Shown: piece after piece, positions 8,351 to 16,986 of the stretch
Numbering within the stretch: the stretch's first letter is position 1
Layout: each line of letters starts with the position of its first letter
Origin: Blautia sp.
GTDB lineage: Bacteria > Bacillota > Clostridia > Lachnospirales > Lachnospiraceae
NCBI GenBank assembly: GCA_017459635.1
Contig: JAFUCO010000069.1
Coordinates: 40,811-104,810, forward strand
Reading direction: 5' to 3'
DNA: 64,000 nt
Notes under the pieces: generated by a model
The model's database searches: none
Told to the model about the DNA's origin: nothing
Seen by the model: only the letters and a program-made list of their open reading frames with translations
Translations under genes and position numbers: made by a program

Positions 8351-10357
8351 TCACGAAAGCAGGCATCCTGCCGCTTCGCTTCCTTCTTTTACAAATACAG
8401 GTATCGCCTCATACGGGGCGTCTGCCGTGATCATCTGTCCACCGGTACAGCGGCTTCCATCGTTGATGTTTATCCAGCTGCCCTCGGGCAGGTATACTTT
8501 GCGCTCACGGACATCCGCGTAAAGTACGGGTGCTACCAGCACATCCGGTCCGAACATGTACTCGTCCCCGATCTCCCAGCAGGCACTATCCTGCGGATAG
8601 TCGTAGAACAGCGGCCTCATGACTGGAGTTCCTTTTTCGTGTGCCGCCTTCATAAGGCTACGTGTGTAAGGGCGCATGCGCTCACGAAGCGCGATATACT
8701 TTTTGCATATCTCATACACTTCTTCGCCGTAGCTCCAGATCTCGTTCTCGGCTCCGCTTATATGCTTACCGCCGCCATGATCTGAAAGCGCCGGTTTGAA
8801 AGGCTCCCTGAATCCGTGCAGACGCATGACCGGGCAGAACGCGCCGAACGCGAACCAGCGCACAAGAACCTCTTTAAACGCATCATCATTAATGTTTCCG
8901 CCGTGGAATCCGCCTATGTCTGTTGTCCACCATGGAATCCCGGCAAGGCCCATGTTAAGGCCCGCCGCAAGCTGGTTTCTCAGCGCGCGGAACGATGAAT
9001 CGATATCGCCCGACCACACCAGTGCGCCATATTTCTGGCTTCCGGCCCAGGCGCAGCGCAGAAGGTTTAAGATATTCTCCTGTCCTTCCTCTTCCATGCC
9101 TTCATAAGCCATCCTGGCATAATATTTCGGGAAAATATTTCCCATTTCCATATCCGCCCCGATAAAATAACGGTAATGTTCAAACTCATATCCGGTGAAT
9201 TCGGGTTCTGCCTCGTCAAGCCAGAAGATCTTTATCCCGTCTTTGTAATAATTCTCTTTGATCCTGCCCCAGACATACTTGCGGGCATCGGGATTGGTCG
9301 GGTCAAAGATGCAGGCATTTCCGAGCATTCCCAGCCGTTTGCCGTAATCCGTACGGCTGAGGTAACCCAGCTCCCTCATCTCTTCATAGTTCTCGCTCTC
9401 ACCGTCAACCGTCGGCCAGACCGAAACCATCAGGTGCATACCCATATCGCTGAGTTCACTTACCATCGCGGCCGGATCCGGCCAGTATTCCCGGTCAAAT
9501 TTCCAGTCGCCTTCATGGGGCCAGTGGAAAAAGTCCGCCACGATCACATCCACCGGGATGCCCCTCTTATGATAACCCCTTGCGACCTCAAGAAGCTCCT
9601 CCTGGGTCTGGTATCTCAACTTGCACTGCCAGAAGCCAAGGCCGTATTCAGGCATCATCGGGACGGTACCGGTTGCAGAAGCATAAGCCTCCTCGATCTC
9701 AGCCGGCGTATCGCCTGCCGTTATCCAGTAATCCAGCTGCTTTGTCGAATATGCTTCCCATTCTGTCACGTTTTTTCCGAATGTTACTTTGCCGATGGCC
9801 GGATTGTTCCAGAGCATTCCATAGCCCCGGCTGGAAAGCACGAACGGCACACTTGCCTGGGAATTTCGCTGCGCAAGCTCCAGAACGCAGCCCTTTACAT
9901 CGAGGAAAGGCTGCTGGTACTGTCCCATTCCGTAAAGCTTCTCGCCGTCATCAGCCTCAAGGCGGTATATCAGCTTAAAGTTATCACATCCGGCCTTCGG
10001 CTGAAAAGTACGGGGATCTATCTCAAGAGCGCTGGCAAACTTTTTGCTGCCGGCATACATGTCACGGGTACGGTCGTATTCTTCAAGAAGAAGGTTTCCA
10101 TTACGATCCCTGAAGCTGAGAACTCCGCCCTCTGACACAAAGCACGAAATCTTACCGTTTGTGATCTCTGCGGTTTTCCCCTCGATCACAATAACCGCCT
10201 CTGATATTTTAGGGGATTCCAGAGCGCTGTGGTCGTCCGGCAGAAAATCATGCCGCTGTGTAGCTCTTACACGCAGGCTGTTTTTGCCCCAGGCCTCTAT
10301 CCGGAGAAGCTCTTTATCATTCCTTCGGATGAGCGCGTTGTCTGAGATTTTATACAT
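8351..10357 (-). CDS. GH31 glycoside hydrolase (alpha-glucosidase/alpha-xylosidase type), copy 1
   Basis: About 668 residues of glycoside hydrolase family 31, retaining enzymes that remove alpha-linked glucose or xylose. The nucleophile region reads IKIFWLDEAEPEF and the acid/base region GIPWWTTDIGGFHGG. The N-terminal beta-sandwich has KLYGMGQYQQPFLDVKG. The start is placed at MYKISDNALI, which has an AGGAGGG site and begins 1 bp from the stop of the preceding paralogue; a longer reading frame would overlap that gene by about 70 bp. There is no signal peptide, so it acts on imported oligosaccharides. Exact substrate not decided. Confidence 0.93.
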   Translation of the reverse strand: MYKISDNALIRRNDKELLRIEAWGKNSLRVRATQRHDFLPDDHSALESPKISEAVIVIEGKTAEITNGKISCFVSEGGVLSFRDRNGNLLLEEYDRTRDMYAGSKKFASALEIDPRTFQPKAGCDNFKLIYRLEADDGEKLYGMGQYQQPFLDVKGCVLELAQRNSQASVPFVLSSRGYGMLWNNPAIGKVTFGKNVTEWEAYSTKQLDYWITAGDTPAEIEEAYASATGTVPMMPEYGLGFWQCKLRYQTQEELLEVARGYHKRGIPVDVIVADFFHWPHEGDWKFDREYWPDPAAMVSELSDMGMHLMVSVWPTVDGESENYEEMRELGYLSRTDYGKRLGMLGNACIFDPTNPDARKYVWGRIKENYYKDGIKIFWLDEAEPEFTGYEFEHYRYFIGADMEMGNIFPKYYARMAYEGMEEEGQENILNLLRCAWAGSQKYGALVWSGDIDSSFRALRNQLAAGLNMGLAGIPWWTTDIGGFHGGNINDDAFKEVLVRWFAFGAFCPVMRLHGFREPFKPALSDHGGGKHISGAENEIWSYGEEVYEICKKYIALRERMRPYTRSLMKAAHEKGTPVMRPLFYDYPQDSACWEIGDEYMFGPDVLVAPVLYADVRERKVYLPEGSWININDGSRCTGGQMITADAPYEAIPVFVKEGSEAAGCLLS

Positions 10358-10358
10358 A

Positions 10359-12437
10359 TCAGCCCTCCTTTCCTGTGGAAAGCCTGAAATCGTCTTTGGT
10401 AAATACCGGAAGCTTATCAAGCGGGGCATCTACCGTAACTGTCTGACCGCCTGCAAAGGTTTCGCCTGTCCATATGTTCGTCCAGGAGGCTCCGGACGGC
10501 AGGTATACATCCTTTTTTGTCTGCCCGCGTTCCATAACCGGCGCAACCAGGATATCCGGCCCGTACATCATCTCAGATTCGTTCTCCCAGCAGACAGGAT
10601 CCTCCGGGAAATCATAGAACAGAGGCCGCATTACCGGCGTACCTTTTTCGTGTGCCGCCTGCATCTGGCTGCGGGTGTATGGACGCATGTTTTCACGGAT
10701 AGTGATATAAGTCTTACAGATCTCGTAGATCTCGTCGCCGTATGACCATATCTCGTTTGGCGCTCCGGACACGCACTCCGCTCCGCCGGTAGTTCCGAAC
10801 TGGGGCTGGTATGGCATGCGGTAGCCGTGAAGGCGCATGACCGGGCAGAATGCGCCGTACTCAAACCAGCGGGCAAAAACCTCGTGGAATTCCTTATCAT
10901 AAATGTTGGCTCCAAAGAAGCCTCCGATATCGGTAGTCCACCACGGAATTCCGGCGATCCCCATGTTGAGGCCGGCCGCGAACTGGTTCTGCAGGCTCTC
11001 GAAGGTCGAATGAATGTCCCCTGACCATACAAGGGCGCCGTATTTCTGGCTGCCGGCCCATGCACAGCGCAGCAGGTTAACGACCTTGTCCTGTCCTTCG
11101 GCTTTCATCCCATCGAAGAACGTCTTTGCGTACATGACAGGATATACATTGCCTATCTGCACATTCGGTCCCAGATGATAGCGGTAGTTTTCAAAATCAT
11201 ATACCGTATACTCAGGTTCAGCTTCATCAAGCCAGAATATCTTTACACCTTTGTCATAATAATTCTGTTTGCACTTGCCCCACACATACTCGCGTGCTTC
11301 CGGATTTGTCGGGTCAAACTGAATCGTGTTGCCCATGTAGGTATTGTCAATGCGGACGCCTTTTTCTACTCTGGTCAGCAGTCCCTTCGCCTTCATCTCG
11401 GCAAAATTCTCACTCTTATAGTCCACCATCGGCCACACCGATACCATCAGCTCGATGCCCATCTCCTTGAGCTCGGCTATCATTGCGTCGGGATCCGGCC
11501 AGTAGGTCGGGTCGAAGCGCCAGTCGCCCTGTTTGGGCCAGTGGAAGAAATCCACCACGATAACATCTAGAGGGATGCCTCTTCTCTTATATTCGCGGGC
11601 GACCTCCAGAAGCTCCTCCTGGGTCTGGTATCTCAGCTTGCACTGCCAGAAGCCGAGGCCGTATTCCGGCATCATCGGAACCTTGCCGGTCGCATCTGCA
11701 TAGGCTTCTTCGATCTCAGCCGGTGTATCTCCGGCCGTTATCCAGTAATCAAGCTTTTTGGACGAGGCCACCTGCCATGTAGTGATATTCTTGTTGAAGT
11801 TCACACGGCCAATACCCGGGTTGTTCCACAGGAAGCCGTAGCCCAGCGACGAGAGCACAAACGGCACGCTTGCCTGGGAATTACGGTGCGCCAGCTCAAG
11901 CTCCGCTCCTTTTACATTGAGGAACGGCTGCTGATACTGTCCCATGCCGTACAGCTTTTCATCCGGATTCGACTCAAAACGCATGGTCAGCTGATAGTCG
12001 CCGCCGATTAGCGGCTTGAATTCGCGCGCTTCAACTTCCAGACTGCTGGTCGTCTTTGCAAACATGTCCTCACGGTTACGGACATACTCTTCCAGCAGAA
12101 GCTCACCTTTCTGATTGTAGAAAAACAGCTTGCCGATGTTGTTGATGACCGCTTTGATCTTTCCGTTTTCTATAGAAGCGCCGCTGTCACCTATCGACAC
12201 CTTCGAAGACCTCTTAGCCGGTTTTCCGTCAAGCGCCCACAGTTCTTCCGGCATCTCGGGCATCATTGACGCCCTCACCCGGAGGCTGTTTTCTCCCCAG
12301 GGTTCAACTATCAGGCGCTCCGCGTCGTAGCGGTAGCAGAGCGCACCTTCCTTTTCTTCAAAAAAACCAAGCAGAAAATTGCTGTCAGAACGGAAGTCCC
12401 CGCTCGGGGCTCCCTCTTTTTTTGTAAAGTCCGGCAT
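10359..12437 (-). CDS. GH31 glycoside hydrolase, copy 2
   Basis: A 692-residue paralogue of the adjacent GH31 enzyme with the same landmarks (KLYGMGQYQQPF, VKIFWLDEAEPEY, GIPWWTTDIGGFFGA). It differs mainly in the N-terminal extension and the C-terminal sandwich. No signal peptide. The start has AAGGAGG. Two linked copies point to a tandem duplication followed by divergence, perhaps for different linkages or chain ends of the same imported sugar. Confidence 0.93.
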   Translation of the reverse strand: MPDFTKKEGAPSGDFRSDSNFLLGFFEEKEGALCYRYDAERLIVEPWGENSLRVRASMMPEMPEELWALDGKPAKRSSKVSIGDSGASIENGKIKAVINNIGKLFFYNQKGELLLEEYVRNREDMFAKTTSSLEVEAREFKPLIGGDYQLTMRFESNPDEKLYGMGQYQQPFLNVKGAELELAHRNSQASVPFVLSSLGYGFLWNNPGIGRVNFNKNITTWQVASSKKLDYWITAGDTPAEIEEAYADATGKVPMMPEYGLGFWQCKLRYQTQEELLEVAREYKRRGIPLDVIVVDFFHWPKQGDWRFDPTYWPDPDAMIAELKEMGIELMVSVWPMVDYKSENFAEMKAKGLLTRVEKGVRIDNTYMGNTIQFDPTNPEAREYVWGKCKQNYYDKGVKIFWLDEAEPEYTVYDFENYRYHLGPNVQIGNVYPVMYAKTFFDGMKAEGQDKVVNLLRCAWAGSQKYGALVWSGDIHSTFESLQNQFAAGLNMGIAGIPWWTTDIGGFFGANIYDKEFHEVFARWFEYGAFCPVMRLHGYRMPYQPQFGTTGGAECVSGAPNEIWSYGDEIYEICKTYITIRENMRPYTRSQMQAAHEKGTPVMRPLFYDFPEDPVCWENESEMMYGPDILVAPVMERGQTKKDVYLPSGASWTNIWTGETFAGGQTVTVDAPLDKLPVFTKDDFRLSTGKEG

Positions 12438-12500
12438 TATGTCCTCCTTAAATGTTAAACTATTCCTTTCAGCTTTACAGTTATACGAATGTCCGTCCTG

Positions 12501-13355
12501 TTATTCCTTAACAGCTCCGGCTGTCATGCCGCTTACAATATATTTCTGCAGGAACACGAACAGCAGGATGACCGGAAGGACCAGAATTGCGCCATAGGCC
12601 ATGATACAGTTCCATTTGGTTCCGTACTTGTTCTGGAAGCGGTAGATGTTTGCGGTCAGAGGGCGCATCTCGGGCTTGACATTGAAGGTCATGGAATATG
12701 CAAGATCGTTCCAGCCGTTCAGGAATGAGATGACCAGAACAGTGATGATACCTGTCTTGATGGCCGGGATCATGATCCTTATAAAGGACTGCAGCACATT
12801 GCAGCCGTCGATACGCGCCGCATCGTCAAGGGCTGTCGGCACATTCTTGAAATAGGGCCGAAGCGTGACGACAATAAACGGAACCGACCCCGAAGCGATG
12901 GCAAGTGCCGGACCGATATAGGTTCCCAGCAGATGCAGCTTGCTGAAGATCAGGTACATAGGCGTCAGCATCAGCGATGCCGGAAGCATCTGGGTTACCA
13001 GGAAAGAAAGCATGAAGCCTTTTGATCCCGGCACTTTGTATCTGCCCATTCCATAAGCGGCCGTCACACCCAGCACCATTGAGATGCACATCGACATAAG
13101 CGCGATACAGGTACTGTTTTTAAGGGAAGCAAGAAAGTCCTTATCGGAAAAGTTTTCGATCCACGGCTGCACCGTGAAGTTATGCGGATAATAGGTCACG
13201 ATCTTTCCAAAGGATTCCGAATCGCTCTTGAACGACATGCAGAGTATCCAGTAAAGCGGGAACAGGAATGCGATGGCAAGCAGCAGAGCGATGATACAGA
13301 GGATAATGTTTCTTCTTTTTTCCCTGGGAGAACGATATTTCATTTTTTCCTTCAT
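12501..13355 (-). CDS. Carbohydrate ABC transporter permease (MalG type)
   Basis: An inner-membrane permease of the CUT1 sugar importer family with six predicted helices. The EAA loop appears as DDAARIDGCNVLQSFIRIMIPAIKTG. I use the ATG at 13355 (MKEKMKYRSP), about 9 nt after GGAGG. The ATG at 13364 sits too close to the ribosome site. The gene starts 1 bp beyond the stop of the MalF-type partner. No ATPase is encoded nearby, so a shared MsmK-type ATPase elsewhere is likely, as is common for CUT1 systems in Firmicutes. Confidence 0.94.
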   Translation of the reverse strand: MKEKMKYRSPREKRRNIILCIIALLLAIAFLFPLYWILCMSFKSDSESFGKIVTYYPHNFTVQPWIENFSDKDFLASLKNSTCIALMSMCISMVLGVTAAYGMGRYKVPGSKGFMLSFLVTQMLPASLMLTPMYLIFSKLHLLGTYIGPALAIASGSVPFIVVTLRPYFKNVPTALDDAARIDGCNVLQSFIRIMIPAIKTGIITVLVISFLNGWNDLAYSMTFNVKPEMRPLTANIYRFQNKYGTKWNCIMAYGAILVLPVILLFVFLQKYIVSGMTAGAVKE

Positions 13356-13356
13356 A

Positions 13357-14244
13357 TTAATCATCCTCCTTTGCTATCATCCTCAGGTAGAACAGGCCGA
13401 CGATAAACAGACAGCAGAACAGTATGATAGCCGCCGCCGAGCCCTTTGAGAATTCATACTGCGTGAACGACAGCTGATATGCGTATGTTCCAAGAACGTC
13501 CGTTGCATTTAACGGGCCGCCGCTTGTCATGACAAACTGCAGGTCGAACGCTTTGAACGTATAGATAAAACCTAGCATCAGTACCGCCACGATGGCCGGA
13601 CGGACCAGCGGCAGTGTGATGTGAATGAATTTTTCCCACTTGTTGGCTCCGTCCACCTCGGCGCTCTCATAGATGTCCGGTGAGATACCCGTAAGCCCGG
13701 AGGTAAGGAGAAGCATGTTGAACGGAATACCTACCCAGCAGTTCATGAAAATGACCGCTCCCATGGCGGTATTCCCCTTAAGCAGCCATTCCACCGGCTG
13801 CTGTATCAGGTGCATCTTCATCAGCAGGTCGTTGATGACACCGCTTGATACGTCAAACATGTTCTTGCCCAGAAGAGCGGTGACCGACATGGGCATCATG
13901 TATGCTACCAGCACAAGTCCGCGTATCGGCCCGGCCAGTGTAAATTTCTGTGAGAAAAACAGGGCAAAAATAAAACCGATGGTAAACTGGAAGAACAGGC
14001 ATCCGAAGGTAAATACCAGGGTATTTCTGAAAACCTTACGGAAGGTGGGATCCCCGAACAGGGTCTTGAAGTTTTCAAGCCCTACAAATACATCCGTCCC
14101 GGAAGCGAATGTCTTTACATTCACATTGTGGAGCGAAAGGACGATGTTGTAAATCAGAGGATAGCCCAGAATCACCAGGATGTAGATAAAGGCGGGCAAT
14201 ATAAATATATAGCCCTCCATTTTTTTACGTGTCGCTCTCTTCAT
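13357..14244 (-). CDS. Carbohydrate ABC transporter permease (MalF type)
   Basis: An inner-membrane CUT1 permease of about 295 residues. The EAA loop is YESAEVDGANKWEKFIHITLPLVRP. The start is placed at MKRATRKKMEGYIF because AGAGGAG lies about 10 nt upstream; two ATGs further upstream lack proper spacing. It works with the following MalG-type permease and the binding protein encoded just upstream. Confidence 0.94.
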   Translation of the reverse strand: MKRATRKKMEGYIFILPAFIYILVILGYPLIYNIVLSLHNVNVKTFASGTDVFVGLENFKTLFGDPTFRKVFRNTLVFTFGCLFFQFTIGFIFALFFSQKFTLAGPIRGLVLVAYMMPMSVTALLGKNMFDVSSGVINDLLMKMHLIQQPVEWLLKGNTAMGAVIFMNCWVGIPFNMLLLTSGLTGISPDIYESAEVDGANKWEKFIHITLPLVRPAIVAVLMLGFIYTFKAFDLQFVMTSGGPLNATDVLGTYAYQLSFTQYEFSKGSAAAIILFCCLFIVGLFYLRMIAKEDD

Positions 14245-14269
14245 AATCAGCATTCTCCTCTCTAAAGGC

Positions 14270-14319
14270 AAAAGGAGCCGCCGCATCTGCAAACGATGCA
14301 GAATGTGACGGCTCCTTTT
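14270..14319 (-). terminator. Hairpin between binding protein and permease genes
   Basis: AAAAGGAGCCG pairs with CGGCTCCTTTT around a second small stem (GCATCTGC/GATGC). Such stem-loops after the binding-protein gene commonly stabilise its mRNA or partly terminate transcription, so that more binding protein than permease is made. Confidence 0.75.
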
Positions 14320-14360
14320 ACAGTCCTTATACCTGACCGGCAGGAAAACCGGATATTAGT

Positions 14361-15632
14361 TTACGGAAGAGGAGTCTCTTCAAGGATAGGATCGATAACT
14401 GCCGCTGCATCAGCTGCTGCGGTAGCTGCATCCTTCTCTCCAAGGAGAACAGCCTGCTCTGCGGTGTAAAGAGCCTCGGAGATGGTCGGCCACTGCGGAT
14501 GCGGGCCTCTCGGTACTGCAAAGTTCATGGAATCGTTGAATACTTTGTATCTTTCATCTGCAGTCCAGAAGTCTTTAAGGTCTACAGCGTCTCCACGGAC
14601 AGGAAGCTTGCCGGCAAGTTCGCACCAGTCAGCGTTGTTCTGTGCTGTCTCCATGTACTCAAGGAAATCGATGCAGGCTTCTCTGTTGGCAGCGCCTGTG
14701 CAGACACCGAAGTTCTCGCCGCCGATAACGGATGCCTGTGCGCCGTTTGCGCTCTGCGGCATCGGAACATAAGCGTACTCCCAGGTAACTGTATCCTTGA
14801 TGGAATCGTCAAGGTTCTGAGCGATCTGCCATGTACCGGACTCAAGCATGCAGGCTTTCTCAGCTGCCCATGCGTTGAGGGCATCGCCCTGGCCCCAGTT
14901 GACAGCTTCCTTGCTCATGTAACCTTTGTCGATAAGGTCGCCGAGGATCTGGAATGCTTCGATGCTCTCGGGGCTGTCGATGTCGCCTACAGAACCGCCT
15001 GTGGTGTAGAGCCACGGAATGAACTGGAAGGTACCTTCCTCATTGGAAACCGCGCACATTGCAAAGCCGTATACGCCGTTGTCAGGATCTGTCGTTGCCT
15101 CGCATGCTGCAAGGAACTCTTCCATTGTCTCGGGAGCTTTGTCGATGCCGGCTGCCTTCAGCATATCCATATTGCAGAGGATAGCAAGACAGTTGGAGTT
15201 GTTTGGAAGTCCGTGGATACGTCCTTCGGAGTCACGGCAGCTGTTGAGAGGTCCTTCATAGAAGTTGTCCAGCTCGCCCCACTCTTCCAGCTCGTCCTGG
15301 ATATCATCGAAAACACCGAGGGAGATGTAGGAAGCCATGTCAGGGGAGTCTACCATGCCGATATCCGGAAGCTCGCCTGAAACTGCACCGATGGTGTACT
15401 GTTTCATAAGCTCTTCACGGGATACGTATGTTGCGGTTACGTAGATATCGCTCTGCAGTTCGTTGTAATCTTTACAGATCTTGTTGAGAGCATCTGCCTC
15501 GCCTTCGAAATAATGCCAGATCTCGATAGGAGTTCCGCCATTATCCGGTCCGAATATGTCTTCTGCTGATGCCGTCATTCCCAGTGACAGTACAGAAGCC
15601 GCGATTGCTGCTGCCAATGCCAGTTTTTTCAT
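14361..15632 (-). CDS. Sugar ABC transporter substrate-binding protein (CUT1)
   Basis: About 423 residues starting MKKLALAAAIAASVLSLGMTASA, a signal peptide without a clear lipobox. The mature protein has the family-1 solute-binding signature (IEIWHYFEGEADALNKICKDYN; GELPDIGMVDSPDMASYI). An AGGAGG site precedes the chosen start; an earlier in-frame start gives 8 more residues. It captures an oligosaccharide outside the membrane for the MalF/MalG-type permeases. First gene of the operon 15.6 to 7.7 kb. Confidence 0.93.
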   Translation of the reverse strand: MKKLALAAAIAASVLSLGMTASAEDIFGPDNGGTPIEIWHYFEGEADALNKICKDYNELQSDIYVTATYVSREELMKQYTIGAVSGELPDIGMVDSPDMASYISLGVFDDIQDELEEWGELDNFYEGPLNSCRDSEGRIHGLPNNSNCLAILCNMDMLKAAGIDKAPETMEEFLAACEATTDPDNGVYGFAMCAVSNEEGTFQFIPWLYTTGGSVGDIDSPESIEAFQILGDLIDKGYMSKEAVNWGQGDALNAWAAEKACMLESGTWQIAQNLDDSIKDTVTWEYAYVPMPQSANGAQASVIGGENFGVCTGAANREACIDFLEYMETAQNNADWCELAGKLPVRGDAVDLKDFWTADERYKVFNDSMNFAVPRGPHPQWPTISEALYTAEQAVLLGEKDAATAAADAAAVIDPILEETPLP

Positions 15633-15699
15633 ACTTACCTCCTTTTCTGCGCCCATTGTAAATGTTATTACGATTCCACAAAGCTCAGGGCATAGATAC

Positions 15700-15754
15700 T
15701 TGTGGAATTCTACAAATCAAATATATTATACCCCATTTCGTTTGTGCATTTCAA
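15700..15754 (-). promoter_or_regulatory. Promoter and palindromic operator of the GH31/ABC operon
   Basis: On the minus strand TTGAAA (15749-15754), an 18-bp spacer and TATAAT (15725-15730) form a sigma-A-type promoter. Just downstream is TTGTGGAATTCTACAA (15700-15715), a 16-bp palindrome with one mismatched pair, and a further half-site (TTCCACAAAG) near 15675. These look like sites for a sugar-responsive repressor or activator. No such regulator is encoded nearby. Confidence 0.65.
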
Positions 15755-15782
15755 CTCCAATTATAAATTTTTTTGCTTTTTT

Positions 15783-16694
15783 TTAATAGTGAGACAGAGA
15801 ACCGTCCCCTGTCTCATCTGCCTCTCTTATTTTCTGGTTCAGGTAATTCATCACGCGTTTTTTATCTGCGCTCCAGGAAGGGGCTATAAGGAGACGTTTC
15901 GGGCCGTCACCGGTCAGACGGTGTATGGTGACTTTTGACGGCAGTATACGCAGACAGTCGATTATCAGATCTGCATATTCCTCCAGGGACATTATATAGA
16001 AAGGCGTGTTTCTGTATTCCACGGCAAGCTGTGTTCCCTCCAGGATATGCAGCAGCTGCAGCTTTATCCCATCCGGAGGCGGCGTGAGTCCTGCCAGGTA
16101 ACGTACCGTATCAAGCATGTCTTCTCTGGTTTCTCCCGGAAGGCCCAGGATAACATGAATAACAACCCGAAGGCCGGCCTTTATAAGGCGTGCATATGCA
16201 TCTTTAAAAACGTCCAGCTGATACCCGCGGTTAATGCGCCTGGCGGTTTCTTCGTGTATGGTCTGAAGGCCGAGCTCTACGTAGACAGGCTTCAGTTTAT
16301 TAAGTTCAGACAGCATGCTGATTTTGTCAGGCTCAAGGCAGTCAGGCCGTGTCCCGACCGAAAGTCCCACGATTTCCGGAAAAGAAATGGCAGAGGTAAA
16401 CAGCTCTCGTAAATATTGCGTGTCGCCATAGGTATTTGTGAAGGATTGGAAATATGCAAGGTACCTCTTTGCGCCTTTCTGCCTTACACGGCTCTTTGCT
16501 ATGGCTATCTGCTCCGGGAGCGGCAGCAGCGGAGCAGCAAAGTCACCGGAGCCTCCTTCTGAGCAAAAGGTACAGCCTCCCCATCCGATAGTCCCGTCCC
16601 TGTTCGGACAGGAACACCCGGATGTAAGGGACAGCTTATAAACCTTCTCACCAAACATTTCCTTAAGTTCATCTGAAAAAGATCTGTAATTCAT
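15783..16694 (-). CDS. TIGR01212-type radical SAM protein (YhcC-like)
   Basis: About 303 residues from MNYRSFSDELKEMFG. The family's cysteines are C29, C41 and C44 (SCPNRDG...GCTFC), with QSFTNTYG and VGTRPDCL downstream. The function of this radical SAM family is not established. The start has AAGGAT upstream; a longer frame runs into the 19-bp repeat array and is not credible. The last dozen or so residues (DETGDGSLSHY and the stop) are coded by a REP-like repeat unit, so the natural C-terminus appears to have been replaced or extended. Confidence 0.9.
   Translation of the reverse strand: MNYRSFSDELKEMFGEKVYKLSLTSGCSCPNRDGTIGWGGCTFCSEGGSGDFAAPLLPLPEQIAIAKSRVRQKGAKRYLAYFQSFTNTYGDTQYLRELFTSAISFPEIVGLSVGTRPDCLEPDKISMLSELNKLKPVYVELGLQTIHEETARRINRGYQLDVFKDAYARLIKAGLRVVIHVILGLPGETREDMLDTVRYLAGLTPPPDGIKLQLLHILEGTQLAVEYRNTPFYIMSLEEYADLIIDCLRILPSKVTIHRLTGDGPKRLLIAPSWSADKKRVMNYLNQKIREADETGDGSLSHY
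15790..15816. repeat. REP-like unit inside the 3' end of the radical SAM gene
   Basis: A full copy (TGAGACA / GAACCGTCCCC / TGTCTCA) of the dispersed hairpin unit. It lies wholly within the coding sequence, which ends 7 bp further on. Confidence 0.8.
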
Positions 16695-16726
16695 CGTAAT
16701 CCTTTCTTTCTGACAGTTCCCGGCAT

Positions 16727-16883
16727 GAACACAGGGGACGGCTCTCTGTGTTCGTGAGCCGCCCCCTGCGTTTATAAGCCAACCCTGCATTCATGAACCA
16801 GCCCTGCATTCGTGATCCAGCCATGTATTCGTGATCCAGCCCTGCATTCATGAACCGGCCTTGCATTCGTGATCCAGCCCTGT
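16727..16883. repeat. REP-like unit joined to a 19-bp tandem repeat array
   Basis: 16727-16753 is a REP-like hairpin (GGGGACGGCTCTCTGTG with GAACACA/TGTGTTC ends). It runs into about seven tandem units of 19 bp (first unit 20 bp; typical unit ATTCGTGATCCAGCCCTGC), from about 16750 to 16883, alternating ATTCATGAACC and ATTCGTGATCC forms. The units seem to derive from the end of the hairpin (GTTCGTGAGCCGCCCCCTGC). Direct repeats without spacers, so not a CRISPR array. Confidence 0.85.
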
Positions 16884-16986
16884 GTCCCTGTCAGATACAG
16901 TAAAAAAGCTTGACACTCTCATGTAGTTGTAGTATTCTAACTTTATGTTGCAAGCAACTAACTCAACCTATATAAAGGAGGCTACT

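Noticed and set aside
16669-16866. ORF made of repeated MQGRFMNAGL-like units
   Set aside because: It is simply the 19-bp tandem array read in one frame, overlapping the radical SAM gene start.
16750-16883. Possible CRISPR array
   Set aside because: Units are contiguous with no unique spacers and no cas genes are nearby.
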